A DNA stretch of 64,000 bases, taken from contig NZ_CP119108.1 in assembly GCF_029094505.1 (NCBI RefSeq), positions 3,472,001 to 3,536,000 on the forward strand. Reading direction: 5' to 3'. Positions within the stretch are counted from its first letter, which is position 1, and each line of letters starts with the position of its first letter. Source of the DNA: Microbacterium horticulturae (GTDB taxonomy: Bacteria; Actinomycetota; Actinomycetes; Actinomycetales; Microbacteriaceae). A model generated the notes under the pieces. It made no database searches. It was not told the DNA's origin and saw only the letters and a list, made by a program, of their open reading frames with translations. A program made the position numbers and the translations under genes. Shown here piece after piece: positions 1-8,507 of this stretch.

Positions 1-1
1 G

Positions 2-757
2 CGGCTGCTGCGTCCGTACAACCCCGCGCAGGACGTATCGCCGTTCGCGCTGGCGCAGATCGTCGATGCCGGCGACATCCCGGTGAATCCGTTCAACATC
101 ACCGAGGCCGTCGAGGAGGTCGAGCGTGCCGTGGACGCCCTGCACGAGCGGGCGCAGCGGGTCATCACAATCGGCGGCGACCACACCATCGCGTTGCCGC
201 TCCTGCGCTCGGCCGCCAAGCGGCACGGGCCGGTCGCCGTGCTTCACTTCGACGCACATCTTGACACGTGGGACACCTACTTCGGCGCGCCCGTGACGCA
301 CGGCACACCGTTCCGGCGGGCGTCGGAGGAGGGGCTCATCGACCTCACCGCGAGCTGCCATGTCGGCACGCGCGGACCGCTCTACTCGAAGCAGGACCTG
401 CTCGACGACGAGCGCCTCGGCTTCTCGATCGTCTCGAGCGAGTACATCGAAGAGGCCGGGGTCGCTGCGGCCATCGACCGGATGCGGGGTCGGCTCGGCG
501 ACAAGCCGGTGTACGTCTCGATCGACATCGACGTGCTCGACCCGGCCCATGCGCCCGGGACCGGCACCCCCGAGGCCGGCGGGATGACCAGCCGTGAGCT
601 GCTGCGGATGCTCCGGGCCCTGAGCGACCTGAACGTCGTGGGCGCGGACGTGGTCGAGGTCGCCCCGGCGTACGACCACGCGCAGGTCACCGGCATCGCC
701 GCAAGCCACGTGATGTACGAGCTGATGTCGCTGCTGGCCACGCAGGTTTCTCGATAG
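2..757 (+). CDS. Agmatinase/guanidinobutyrase-family ureohydrolase, 5' end missing
   Basis: The reading frame is already open at the window edge (codons from base 2 read [15 protein letters not shown]...), so the GTG at 83 is internal and about 60-70 N-terminal residues lie outside. The visible 251 residues carry the binuclear-Mn ureohydrolase motifs in order: GGDHT (base ~173), the DAHLD motif after LHF (~250), and [19 protein letters not shown] (~520). The family hydrolyses agmatine or other guanidino acids to urea and an amine in the cytosol. Substrate cannot be fixed from motifs; no polyamine neighbours are visible. It converges on the XRE-cupin gene, with a stem-loop in between. Confidence 0.9.
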   Translation, partial: RLLRPYNPAQDVSPFALAQIVDAGDIPVNPFNITEAVEEVERAVDALHERAQRVITIGGDHTIALPLLRSAAKRHGPVAVLHFDAHLDTWDTYFGAPVTHGTPFRRASEEGLIDLTASCHVGTRGPLYSKQDLLDDERLGFSIVSSEYIEEAGVAAAIDRMRGRLGDKPVYVSIDIDVLDPAHAPGTGTPEAGGMTSRELLRMLRALSDLNVVGADVVEVAPAYDHAQVTGIAASHVMYELMSLLATQVSR

Positions 758-763
758 AGGAGT

Positions 764-808
764 GGATGCCGCGGGCCGGCGCCGGAGATGCGTCAGGCCG
801 CGACATCC
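764..808. terminator. Stem-loop between convergent genes, built from opposed GGATG-CCGCGG motifs
   Basis: GGATGCCGCGGGCC at 764-777 pairs imperfectly with GGCCGCGACATCC at 796-808. It lies 7 bases after the ureohydrolase stop and just before the end of the opposing regulator gene, the expected place for a bidirectional terminator. There is no T-run, as is usual in high-GC actinobacteria. Confidence 0.5.
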
Positions 809-813
809 GCCCC

Positions 814-1389
814 TCACACGTCGCGGAGGTGCACCCGCTCGCCGTCGCGCGACATGAGGTGCAGGATCTCAGCGGGGCCGGACCCGGCGGAGGCGGTTCC
901 GTGCGGGATGAGCGTGTCGAACTCGACCGCCTCACCCGCCTCGATGATGTGCTCGTCGTCGCCGAGCGCGAGGCGCACCCGTCCCGAGAGCACGAAGAAC
1001 CAGTCGAACCCGGCGTGCACGCGCTGCTCGACACGGTGCTTCGCAGGCGCTGCCGGCACCGTCACCTTGAAGGCAGTCGGGCCGTCACCGTGCCGTGACA
1101 GAGCGACCCAGGTGCGTCCGTGCCGGGTGATCGGAGTGCCGTGCACGCGCGGATCGCGGCTGGTCTCAACGCCGACGAGCGCATCGAGACCCACGTCGAA
1201 CACCGTCGCGATCGGCAAGAGCAGATCGAGACTGGCGCGCCTCTCGCCCGCTTCGAGCCGCGAGAGAGTGCTCACCGAGATGCCGGTGCGCTCTGACAGC
1301 TCCGTGAGCGTGAAGTCGTGGCGCATGCGCAAAGCGCGCAGCCGCGCGCCGACCGCATCGATCATTCCCGACACATCGATCGCCGTCAT
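814..1389 (-). CDS. XRE-family regulator with C-terminal cupin domain
   Basis: 191-residue DNA-binding protein. Residues ~12-66 form a helix-turn-helix of the XRE/Cro type (TLTELSERTGISVSTLSRLE), and residues ~105-180 are a small cupin barrel (FFVLSGRVRLALGDDEHIIEAGEAV). This HTH-cupin architecture is known for regulators that sense a small ligand in the cupin. The ATG at 1389 has an AGGAGA ribosome site 7 nt upstream. It is divergent from the flavoprotein gene at 1460, so it probably controls that gene and itself through the palindrome at 1403-1417. Ligand unknown. Confidence 0.9.
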   Translation of the reverse strand: MTAIDVSGMIDAVGARLRALRMRHDFTLTELSERTGISVSTLSRLEAGERRASLDLLLPIATVFDVGLDALVGVETSRDPRVHGTPITRHGRTWVALSRHGDGPTAFKVTVPAAPAKHRVEQRVHAGFDWFFVLSGRVRLALGDDEHIIEAGEAVEFDTLIPHGTASAGSGPAEILHLMSRDGERVHLRDV

Positions 1390-1402
1390 GGCCCGCTCTC
1401 CT

Positions 1403-1417
1403 TTGCTGTTTCAGCAA
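1403..1417. promoter_or_regulatory. Perfect palindrome, candidate operator of the XRE-cupin regulator
   Basis: TTGCTG-TTT-CAGCAA, 6-bp perfect arms with a 3-bp centre, in the 70-bp gap between the divergent regulator and flavoprotein genes. It sits directly 5' of the regulator's Shine-Dalgarno site, which fits autorepression. A further TTGCT half-site follows at about 1423. Confidence 0.5.
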
Positions 1418-1459
1418 GGATAGTTGCTTGTACCGACGCCGGCGCCGCAGAGTACCGTC

Positions 1460-2347
1460 ATGACGGATATTCACGACGTGATCATTCTCGGCGGCGGCAG
1501 TGCCGGACTCAGCGCTGCCCTCCAACTTGGGCGTCTGCACTTCTCGGTGCTGGTGCTCGACAACGACGCACCGCGCAATCGATTCGCCGGCCACATGCAC
1601 GGAGTGCTGGGTCGCGACCACACTTCACCTCTCGACTTGCTCGCCGACGGGCGCCGAGAGCTGGCCCGATACGACGTCGAGGTGCAGCGGGGTGCGGCAT
1701 CCGCCGCCTCACGCGAGGGCGACGTCTTCGCGATCACGACGGAAGGTGGTGGGATGCTGCGAGCCCGGCGCTTGCTCGTGACCAGCGGTGCGCGCGACGA
1801 GCTGCCCGATGTGCCGGGTCTCGCCGAACGCTGGGGGCGCGGAGTACACCACTGCCCGTTCTGCGACGGGTGGGAGCAGCGCGATTCGCGTATCGCCGTG
1901 CTCGCCGAGACCGCGGACTCACTGCATCAGGTCAGGATGCTGCGGCGATTGAGCGGCAGCGTCACGGTGCTCTCGAATGGGCACGCACCCATCGAATCCT
2001 CGCAGCTGTCGGAGCTCGGCGTGGGGCTCGACGACCGTCGCCTCGGCCGGGTGCTCACGACCGACGACGGTGTCGCGGGGGCCGAATTCGTCGACGGGGA
2101 GCGCATCGAGTTCGACGCGATCTTCGTCGCCCCGCGCGTGACGCCGCGTGATGAGGTGCTCGTCGCCCTCGACGCGGAACGGGTGGAAGCGTTCGGAGGC
2201 ACCTGGGTCGGCGTCGACGCGATGGGCCGAACGAGCGTTCCGGGGCTCTGGGCCGCGGGCAATGTGGTCAACCCGATGCTCAGCGTCGCGGCTTCCGTGG
2301 CCGCCGGCGCCACCGCCGGGTACGGTCTGGTGGGCGAGCTGCTATAG
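1460..2347 (+). CDS. NAD(P)/FAD-dependent oxidoreductase, thioredoxin-reductase-like
   Basis: 295 residues, the usual size of low-molecular-weight thioredoxin-reductase-like flavoproteins. FAD-binding GGGSAG at ~11-16; redox-type CPFCDG with cysteines at 132 and 135, in place of the CATCDG typical of true TrxB; C-terminal FAD segment GLWAAGNV at ~265. ATG 1460 is preferred over an upstream in-frame start because MTDIHDVIILGGG begins the Rossmann strand. No thioredoxin gene is adjacent, so the physiological partner is unknown. Probably controlled by the divergent XRE-cupin regulator. Confidence 0.88.
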   Translation: MTDIHDVIILGGGSAGLSAALQLGRLHFSVLVLDNDAPRNRFAGHMHGVLGRDHTSPLDLLADGRRELARYDVEVQRGAASAASREGDVFAITTEGGGMLRARRLLVTSGARDELPDVPGLAERWGRGVHHCPFCDGWEQRDSRIAVLAETADSLHQVRMLRRLSGSVTVLSNGHAPIESSQLSELGVGLDDRRLGRVLTTDDGVAGAEFVDGERIEFDAIFVAPRVTPRDEVLVALDAERVEAFGGTWVGVDAMGRTSVPGLWAAGNVVNPMLSVAASVAAGATAGYGLVGELL

Positions 2348-2466
2348 ACGGCAGGCTGTGCGGGCGGGGTGGGCCGCGGCATCCACTCGTCGCTCCGTGT
2401 CGCGGGCCGACTCAGACGCGGGATGAGGGGACCGGTGATGTCGGAGGTATGTTCGATACTCTGTTC

Positions 2467-2820
2467 ATGGAGCAGAACAGCCTCTTTGAAGCAGAATCGA
2501 TTGTCCACGAGTTCGCCGCAGCTCTCACCGCCCCGCACGATCGCGAGTGCCTCCCGTGCTACCTCGACCGCGTGTTGCACGACGCGCAGTGCGACGGCAC
2601 CCTGCGCTTCGCGAGCGCCTATCGCGACGCGGTGGCGCCGCGGGCGACCGGGCTTGAGCGGCGGATGCACGAGGGAGGTGGATGCTGCGACTGCGAGATT
2701 CTCATGAACGTATACCTCGCCAAGTCCGACACTGTCACGCCGTGCCCCGGCGTGCGGCGAGGGTCCACCCAGCCGTGCGGTCTCTGGCACCGTCGCCGAC
2801 GCGGCGACGGGTGGTGGTGA
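2467..2820 (+). CDS. DUF2695-domain protein
   Basis: 117 residues. Visible signature: CLPCYLDRVL, CDGTLRFA, APRATGLERRM, GGCCDCEILMN, and the C-terminal cysteine motif CPGVRRGSTQPCGLW, which I recognise as the DUF2695 pattern of actinobacterial small proteins. The paired cysteines suggest a metal site, but no function is known. ATG 2467 is chosen because a -10-like GATACT (2455-2460) ends exactly 6 nt upstream, fitting a leaderless transcript; an in-frame ATG at 2449 has GGAGG too close to use. Confidence 0.75.
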   Translation: MEQNSLFEAESIVHEFAAALTAPHDRECLPCYLDRVLHDAQCDGTLRFASAYRDAVAPRATGLERRMHEGGGCCDCEILMNVYLAKSDTVTPCPGVRRGSTQPCGLWHRRRRGDGWW

Positions 2821-2894
2821 GTTCTCCGCAGAGTGAATGGTGCAACCATCCGCTGCACGATTCGCGGGAGGTGCGCTGACCGAGCCGAACCAGT

Positions 2895-3188
2895 TCATTC
2901 GTCCCAGCGAATGACCCCCGCGACAATCTTCTCGGCGTGTTCGACGGCCGCGGCGAGCGTCGAAAAGGCGATGGAGTCGGGCTTCGGTTTCTTGGTACCT
3001 GCGCCCTCAAGACGCACGTAGTAGAGCAGCCGGTCGGCGCCGAAGAAGAGCGTGGGCATCTGCCCCTTCTCGAGCGTGCCCTCCAGCGCCGCGAGCTCGT
3101 ACCAGTAGTCGTAGGGCATTCCGGTGATGTCGACCGAGCGGCTGGTGCCGTCGGCGTCGGTCCAGGTGCCGCTGCGCAGAATCTTCAC
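2895..3188 (-). CDS. Hypothetical small protein
   Basis: 97 residues from GTG 3188 (VKILRSGTWTDADGTSR...). The reading frame runs further upstream (to 3317), but that extension reads through a palindromic repeat and is arginine/proline-rich, so it is unlikely to be translated. The product has regular alternation of hydrophobic residues (ITGMPYDYWYELAAL, DRLLYYVRLEG) and looks like a folded soluble alpha/beta protein. No recognised domain. It converges on the DUF2695 gene. Confidence 0.55.
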   Translation of the reverse strand: MKILRSGTWTDADGTSRSVDITGMPYDYWYELAALEGTLEKGQMPTLFFGADRLLYYVRLEGAGTKKPKPDSIAFSTLAAAVEHAEKIVAGVIRWDE

Positions 3189-3293
3189 ATGTACCAGGAT
3201 GCCGCGGGGAGCTCGCATCCACCGACCGAGCGGTCTCACGAAGACGGGTCGCGCCGCGGAACCCGTCGGGCCGCGGCATCCATCCCATCCGCA

Positions 3294-3377
3294 TGCACAG
3301 CGTCGGGGATTCTCCACGACATGCCGGGGCGGGATGCCGCCGCGCGGCGGGTCGGCACGAATCCCCTACCGTGTGCA
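3294..3377. repeat. Dispersed palindrome family 1, copy 1
   Basis: Left arm TGCACAGCGTCGGGGATTC (3294-3312) matches the reverse complement of 3359-3377 at 16 of 19 positions, enclosing a GC-rich centre. A second, better preserved copy is at 12725-12810. The shared core is GGTCGGGGATT flanked by TGCAyA. Confidence 0.7.
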
Positions 3378-3446
3378 CGTCCGTAGCCGACGAACGCGCA
3401 CGACCGGCCGTCGTCTCCAGCCTCCGGCCCTCGCACTGGGGACTAG

Positions 3447-3500
3447 GTACGACCTCGCGAAACCAGGTGCGACCTCGCGGAAACGCGTACGACCTCGCGG
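3447..3500. repeat. Three tandem 20-bp repeats
   Basis: The unit GTRCGACCTCGCG starts at 3447, 3467 and 3487, exactly 20 bp apart; the last unit ends 14 bp before the stop codon of the secreted nuclease gene on the minus strand. The phase of almost two helical turns is compatible with a protein-binding array, but a simple duplication is also possible. Confidence 0.65.
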
Positions 3501-3513
3501 GGAGGGGGTGGGC

Positions 3514-6500
3514 TCAACCCACCTTGACCCACGGGCCCCAGAGGGCGCCGGGGGCCTCGTTGCGGGTGTACCAGCGCGCCTCGAACCTCGACCCCTGGTA
3601 CTCCACGACGTCGCCGGCATGGAAGGCCCGCGACGGCGTCCACAGTGCGGTGCCGTCAGAGGCCGTGGCCATCTCCTGCCACGGACCCCAGACGTCGCCC
3701 GGCTTTTGGTTGCGCGTGTAGTAGAGCGCCTCCCACGTGCGACCATCAAAGGTCACGGTGTCGCCCGCGTGGAAGATGCGCGACGGCGTCCAGACGGCGG
3801 CTCCATCGGGCCCGGTGACGATCTGCTCCCACGCACCCCACGGGTCGCCGGGCTTCTGGCCCTTGGTGTGCCACAGGGCCCGCCACTCCGACCCGTCGTA
3901 CATCACGCGATCGCCCTTGTCATAGACGGTCGATGCGCTCCAGTCGGCGCGCCCGGGCAGGGTCAGCCCGACCACGACGGGGTCATGGTCGGAGGCCGCG
4001 AACGGGTCGGACGCGTCGAACAGCTGCCGCACGTTGTAGTTGTAGCGGCTGTACGCGTACGCGACCGATTCCTGCGCGTTGATCTGCCACACGTCGGCGC
4101 CGGTCACCATCTTGAGAGCGGCCGCGTTGGCCAGCACGTGGTCGAGCGAGCCGGCCAGGCTGTTGTAGGAGTAGGTGGCCTCGGTCGGGTCGAACGCGCT
4201 GCCCAGGTCGGTGTAGCCGGCGTCGTAGAGCGCCTCCATCGGGTCTTCATGCGTGTATGCGTTGAAGTCGCCGAGCAGGAACACCTTGTCGGTACCCGCC
4301 TTCGCCGCCGCCTCATCGGCGAACGCTGCGAGGTCTTGCGCCTCGTGCACGCGCGTGCAGTTGAACGCGCCCTGGTCGTACGCCGGGTCGGTGTTCTCGG
4401 CGTCGCCGCCGTTGGGGCAGTCGTTGAAGAGTCCGTCGGCGTCGGCGCCCTTCGACTTGAAGTGGTTCGCGATGACCACGAACGAGTCGTCGGCGCCCAG
4501 CCCCTTCTTGGCGAACGCTTGCGCCAGCGGCTCGCGCGCGATCGAGAACGACTGGCCCGCCTCCGACTTGTCGGCGAGCACCTGCGAGGCGCCCAGTGGG
4601 GTGACGTCGGCCGGCTTGTAGATGATCGCAGTGCGAATCACGTCCTGCTGAGCGAGTGCCGGCAGCGCCGACGCGTCGGGCGAAGGCACGTACGCCCAAA
4701 CGCTCGATCCCGCGGCGGCGTTCAACGCGTCAACGAGGCCCGCCAGCGCGGCATCCCGATCCTGACCGAACTTGGCGGAGTTCTCGATCTCTTCCAGCGA
4801 GACGATGCTCGCGTCGAGCCGGGTGATGCCCGTCACGATCTTGGCCTGCTGGCGCGCGAAGCTCTCGGCGGTCGCAGCGCCGCGCGGGCCGGAGTTGCCG
4901 TCTGCGTCAGAGCAGCGGTCGTCGCCGATCCTGTTGCCCTCGCGGTCGGTGTACCAGGTGCAGGTGCCCAGTCCCTGCGCCACGTAGTCTTCGCCGGTGA
5001 GGGCGAAGTAGTTCTCGACGTTGAAAGTCGCGAGCCGGATGCCGCTGCCCACGTCGGCCGGATGCTCGTTGAGCGCGCGTCGGTCAGAGAACGTCGCGAC
5101 GTCCGTTCCCGCATCGGTGACCTGGTGCGTGGGCTGGAAGTTCCAGGTGTCGAACCGGTACTCGAGAATCACCCCGCCCGTGAAGGTGACGGCCGACCCC
5201 ACGCTCGGGTGGTTCTCGGTCGTGAGCCACGGCACCGGGTCGCCGGTGTGCGTGCTGTACACGGCGTAGTTCCACGTCGAGCCGTCGTCGAGCGTGATGG
5301 CGCGGCGGGCGTTGTCGGCGGCCGCGGCCTTGGCCGCATCACTGCCCGCGGTGCCCGCATCGGTGGGCTGAACGAGCGGGGTGGTGCCGGCGGCGAGCAC
5401 GAATGAGCCGTAGTAGTTGGTGTCGTAGTTGTCAGACACGGTGTAGTCGCCTTGCGGCGCGAGCAGCTCACCCTCGTGCGCCTCGCGCTCAGCCGCGGTG
5501 TCGAGCTGGTCCCACGGCAGCGCTGCGGGCGCGACGGCAGGCAGCGCGTCGTCGAGCGCGGTGACGGTCGGCGAGGTGATCTCGGTCGTGCCCTCATACT
5601 CCTGCACTTCGCCTGTCACGGTGACGCTGTCGCCGATCTGCACCTGCGCCGCCGACCGCGAGCCATAGACGAAGACCGCGTCAGAAGCACCGGGCGTGGC
5701 GTCCTTCGTCCCGCCCGTCCCGCCGGTCTGCAGGTAGAAGCCGTTGAAACCGCCGGTCGGGTACGCCGCGGTCACGACGCCCGTGGTGGTGACGGGCTGC
5801 TTGTTGTAGGGCGAGGTGTCGGTGTCGGTCCCCTGGATGTCGGCGATCTCCACCGTGGGCGTGGGGCCGACCACGTCGATGGTGAACGATGCCCTCGCGC
5901 TGGCGTCGTTCGCATCGGTCACCGTCACAGTCACCGGGGCGCTGCCCGCCTGCGTCGGCGCGCCCGAGATCACACCCGTGGCCGCGGCGATGGTGAGACC
6001 GGACGGCAGGCCGTCGGCCGTCCACGTCACCGGATCGGCTCCGCCCGTCTGCTCGAGGGTCAGCGAGAAAGCCTCGTCAACCGTGGCGTGCTGGGTGCCG
6101 GGGTCGGTGATCGCGATGGTCGGGATGCTGCCACCGCTGTTCTGCGGAGCGGGTGCGCCCTTGGTGAAATCGGTGGCGTTCTCGTCACTGTCGACGCCGT
6201 TGCTTCGCGCATCGGCGGTTGCGTTCGAAAGGCCCGGCGCCGGAGCATCGCCCTCGAAGTCGTTCGCGCCACCGAAGCCCACGAAATCCACCACCGCGTC
6301 GGTGCCTGCGCAGGTAGCGCCGCACGTCAGGGCTGTGCTCGACGAAACCAGTGCGACCTTGCCCTGCGTGCCTGACATCGCCAGGGTCCCGGTCGCGTCG
6401 GGCGCCGGCAACGCGTCGGTGCCGCCCACACCTTTGGCCTCTTGCACGAGGTAGTGACCCTTGCTCGGGATGCTGCCGCTCAGCTTCGTCGGCGTCCAGC

Positions 6501-6741
6501 TCGTGCCCGTGGCCGAGGCGTACTGCACGCTCCATCCCTCGAGACTGATCGCCGCGTCGGTCGGGTTGTACAGCTCGATGAAGTCGTTCGTGTAGGTGGC
6601 TCCGGAGTTGCCGCCACCTCCGTAGACCTCACTGATCACGACGTTCGTGCCGCCGGTATCGGCCGTGGCCGGGGCGGCCAGGGCGAGGGTCGTGGCGGCG
6701 GCCGTGATCAGACAGACGGCGGCGGTGGCGATGCGATTCAT
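3514..6741 (-). CDS. Secreted ExeM/NucH-type nuclease with lamin-tail domain and three chitin-binding modules
   Basis: 1075 residues from ATG 6741 (GGGAG ribosome site; MNRIATAAVCL signal peptide, cleavage near ATA-DTG). In order: lamin-tail domain (~30-160, VVISEVYGGGGN), putative-Ig repeat (~200-300, LPSGLTIAAATGVISG), ExeM-type OB-fold region, then an endonuclease/exonuclease/phosphatase domain (~570-930) with SLEEIENSAKFG, ANHFKSKG, GDFNAYTHEDP and ASDHDPVVVGL. The last ~150 residues are three repeats of a CBM5/12-like chitin-binding module (W-x-P/A-S...ALWHTKGQKPGD-WGAW). Known family members degrade extracellular DNA. The triple chitin-binding tail would hold the enzyme on chitin or cell wall; that is inference. 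Confidence 0.93.
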   Translation of the reverse strand: MNRIATAAVCLITAAATTLALAAPATADTGGTNVVISEVYGGGGNSGATYTNDFIELYNPTDAAISLEGWSVQYASATGTSWTPTKLSGSIPSKGHYLVQEAKGVGGTDALPAPDATGTLAMSGTQGKVALVSSSTALTCGATCAGTDAVVDFVGFGGANDFEGDAPAPGLSNATADARSNGVDSDENATDFTKGAPAPQNSGGSIPTIAITDPGTQHATVDEAFSLTLEQTGGADPVTWTADGLPSGLTIAAATGVISGAPTQAGSAPVTVTVTDANDASARASFTIDVVGPTPTVEIADIQGTDTDTSPYNKQPVTTTGVVTAAYPTGGFNGFYLQTGGTGGTKDATPGASDAVFVYGSRSAAQVQIGDSVTVTGEVQEYEGTTEITSPTVTALDDALPAVAPAALPWDQLDTAAEREAHEGELLAPQGDYTVSDNYDTNYYGSFVLAAGTTPLVQPTDAGTAGSDAAKAAAADNARRAITLDDGSTWNYAVYSTHTGDPVPWLTTENHPSVGSAVTFTGGVILEYRFDTWNFQPTHQVTDAGTDVATFSDRRALNEHPADVGSGIRLATFNVENYFALTGEDYVAQGLGTCTWYTDREGNRIGDDRCSDADGNSGPRGAATAESFARQQAKIVTGITRLDASIVSLEEIENSAKFGQDRDAALAGLVDALNAAAGSSVWAYVPSPDASALPALAQQDVIRTAIIYKPADVTPLGASQVLADKSEAGQSFSIAREPLAQAFAKKGLGADDSFVVIANHFKSKGADADGLFNDCPNGGDAENTDPAYDQGAFNCTRVHEAQDLAAFADEAAAKAGTDKVFLLGDFNAYTHEDPMEALYDAGYTDLGSAFDPTEATYSYNSLAGSLDHVLANAAALKMVTGADVWQINAQESVAYAYSRYNYNVRQLFDASDPFAASDHDPVVVGLTLPGRADWSASTVYDKGDRVMYDGSEWRALWHTKGQKPGDPWGAWEQIVTGPDGAAVWTPSRIFHAGDTVTFDGRTWEALYYTRNQKPGDVWGPWQEMATASDGTALWTPSRAFHAGDVVEYQGSRFEARWYTRNEAPGALWGPWVKVG

Positions 6742-6919
6742 TCCCGACACTCCCTTGTGAGGAACCAGTCTTGAGACACTGCGGCGCGCTGAGACGTGGC
6801 GATGAGCGCGCGATTCACCCACCTTGGCACGGGCCTCGGACACACACCACCCCTCGCGCGGAGTCGTCGCCGGGCGTGCACGCAGTGTTCACCCGCGTTC
6901 GCCGAGGCTGCACGGGGCG

Positions 6920-7801
6920 TCAGGCAGCGGCATCCCGCATCGCCGGCGCAAGAACCTCACGGCACCACGTGCGGAAATCGGTGGGAGCGAGCTGCGCCTT
7001 CGGCCAGTCCTCATCGTTGATGCCGTCATCCTGCGCCGCGAACATCTCGGTGACGTCTCGCACCGCCTGCTCGCTCGCCCCTTGTGCCTGCATCATCTGT
7101 GCGAGGTCGGTCATCGCCATCTGCTGATACACGACCGGTCGGCCCACCTCGTCGCCGATGATCTCGGCCATCTCGTCGGGTGTGGTGATGTCAGGGCCGA
7201 ACAAGGGCACGTTGGCCTGACCCTTCCATGAGAGGTCGACGAGCAGGTCGGCGGCTGCAGCAGCGATGTCGCGGGTGGCGATCGACGCGAGCGGCTGCTC
7301 GGGCGCGCAGGTGAGCGAGAGCACCCCGTGCTGGATGGCGCCGACCTGGCCCAGCAGGTTGTCCATATAGAAGGGCATTGACAGCGCTCGATAGGCGGAG
7401 CCGGATGCCGCAAGCTCGGCATCCATCGCAAACGCCGCCGACAACGTGCCCGCGGGCTTGCTCCACCCGTGACCCGCGGTGCTGACGCCGACGACATGGC
7501 CGACTCCGTGCCGGGCGACGGCCGCCGCCCCGGCGCGACCAAAGTCGAGGTAATGCTCCAGCGCGCTGGGGGCATTCGGGTTCGGCGGCACCACGAAGAA
7601 CAGCGCGTCGGCGCCGTGGAGCGCACGGTCGAGCACTTCGGGGTCGTTGTGCGAGCCCTCGATGACCTCGACCTGCCGACGAACCCCGGCGGCAAGGCGC
7701 GACGCATCGCGAACGATGACGCGCACCTCTTCTCCGCGATCGAGCAGCAGTCGGACGAGTCGGCTGCCGATCTGGCCCGTGGGTGTGGTGACAACGATCA
7801 T
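6920..7801 (-). CDS. NmrA-like NAD(P)-binding reductase/epimerase-fold protein
   Basis: 293 residues. N-terminal Rossmann motif TTPTGQIGSRLV, acidic/arginine turn (RVIVRDASRL), and the NmrA pattern FFVVPPNPNAPS / VGHVVGVSTAGHG without the YxxxK of classical SDRs. Such proteins are either quinone/flavonoid-type reductases or NAD(P)-sensing regulators. Start ATG 7801 has GAGGAGAAGC upstream, a clear ribosome site. It is divergent from a TetR regulator, which is likely its controller. Confidence 0.85.
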   Translation of the reverse strand: MIVVTTPTGQIGSRLVRLLLDRGEEVRVIVRDASRLAAGVRRQVEVIEGSHNDPEVLDRALHGADALFFVVPPNPNAPSALEHYLDFGRAGAAAVARHGVGHVVGVSTAGHGWSKPAGTLSAAFAMDAELAASGSAYRALSMPFYMDNLLGQVGAIQHGVLSLTCAPEQPLASIATRDIAAAAADLLVDLSWKGQANVPLFGPDITTPDEMAEIIGDEVGRPVVYQQMAMTDLAQMMQAQGASEQAVRDVTEMFAAQDDGINDEDWPKAQLAPTDFRTWCREVLAPAMRDAAA

Positions 7802-7826
7802 GCTTCTCCTCAAGATGAACCGGAAT

Positions 7827-7849
7827 TCCGCTTCCGTAGGCTAGGCGGA
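7827..7849. promoter_or_regulatory. Candidate TetR operator
   Basis: TCCGCTT and AGGCGGA arms face each other around a 9-bp centre, in the 91-bp gap between the divergent NmrA-like and TetR genes; a 10-bp perfect palindrome CGGAATTCCG (7821-7830) overlaps its left edge. Position and dyad symmetry fit a TetR-family site; not otherwise supported. Confidence 0.4.
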
Positions 7850-7892
7850 TTATGCCGCCGGGTCAAGCCGTCGCGCTAGGGTGGGTGCCGAT

Positions 7893-8450
7893 ATGACTGC
7901 CACCGACGCCCCGCGGCGGGCCGACGCCCGGCGCAACCGCGAAGCCGTGCTCGACGCGGCCGGGGCGCTGTTCGCCGCGTCGTGCGGCGACGTGCAGATG
8001 AGCGACATTGCGGCGCGCGCCGGCGTGGGCGTCGGAACGCTGTATCGCCATTTCGCCGACAAGCAGGCCCTGCAAGCTGCCATCATCGGTCGCCGTTTCG
8101 AGGCCATCGCCGGCCTCGCTCAAGAGGCCGAACACATCGCCGACCCGTGGTCTGCACTCCAGGCCCTGCTGTACGGATATCTCGAGGCCGCACAGGCCGA
8201 TGCCGGCTTCCGCTTCTCGATTCTGAGTCCGATCGAACCGGCCTGGGGCGACATCGCCTCCGAGAAGGGCGACTTCGCCGCCAGCGTCGCCCGCATCGCC
8301 CAGCGAGCCGTCGCTGCCGGGGTCGTCCGCAGTGATTTCACCGGCGACGACGTCATCCTCATCACCCGCGGAGCCATGTCGAACATGCGCGACGATCGCA
8401 CATGGCGCCGCTTCGTCGAGCTGGCACTGGACGGCATCCGCACGCGATAG
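7893..8450 (+). CDS. TetR-family transcriptional regulator
   Basis: 185 residues from ATG 7893. N-terminal TetR HTH: RRNREAVLDAAGALFA, then MSDIAARAGVGVGTLYRHFADKQAL with the recognition helix GTLYRHF. The C-terminal ligand domain is of the helical type found in SBP-like TetR regulators that control reductases. Its divergent neighbour, the NmrA-like gene, is the likely target. The upstream GTG at 7881 is less likely because no ribosome site precedes it. Confidence 0.9.
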   Translation: MTATDAPRRADARRNREAVLDAAGALFAASCGDVQMSDIAARAGVGVGTLYRHFADKQALQAAIIGRRFEAIAGLAQEAEHIADPWSALQALLYGYLEAAQADAGFRFSILSPIEPAWGDIASEKGDFAASVARIAQRAVAAGVVRSDFTGDDVILITRGAMSNMRDDRTWRRFVELALDGIRTR

Positions 8451-8507
8451 GCCGCGGCATCCACCACCCGTCACACTCGAGGAAGACGACGCGAAGGAGC
8501 ATCCGTG

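Larger units (their letters stand above)
3189..3513. other. Non-coding gap rich in repeats
   Basis: About 325 bases between two minus-strand genes without a credible gene. It holds an opposed pair of the GGATGCCGCGG motif (about 3200 and 3274), one copy of the GGTCGGGGATT palindrome family (3294-3377) and three phased 20-bp repeats (3447-3500). Confidence 0.6.

Noticed and set aside
3447..3500. CRISPR-like array
   Set aside because: Three units of 20 bp with 6-7 bp variable parts; no true spacers and no cas genes.
3124..5406. A 760-codon plus-strand open frame opposite the secreted nuclease
   Set aside because: It is antisense to clear domain-bearing sequence, Arg/Val/Gly-rich and without recognisable motifs; long antisense frames are a by-product of high third-position GC.
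6811..6907. PHO-box-like TTCACCC elements upstream of the secreted nuclease
   Set aside because: The two best repeats are 10 bp apart rather than 11 and lie in the wrong orientation and at a distance; not enough to propose phosphate control.
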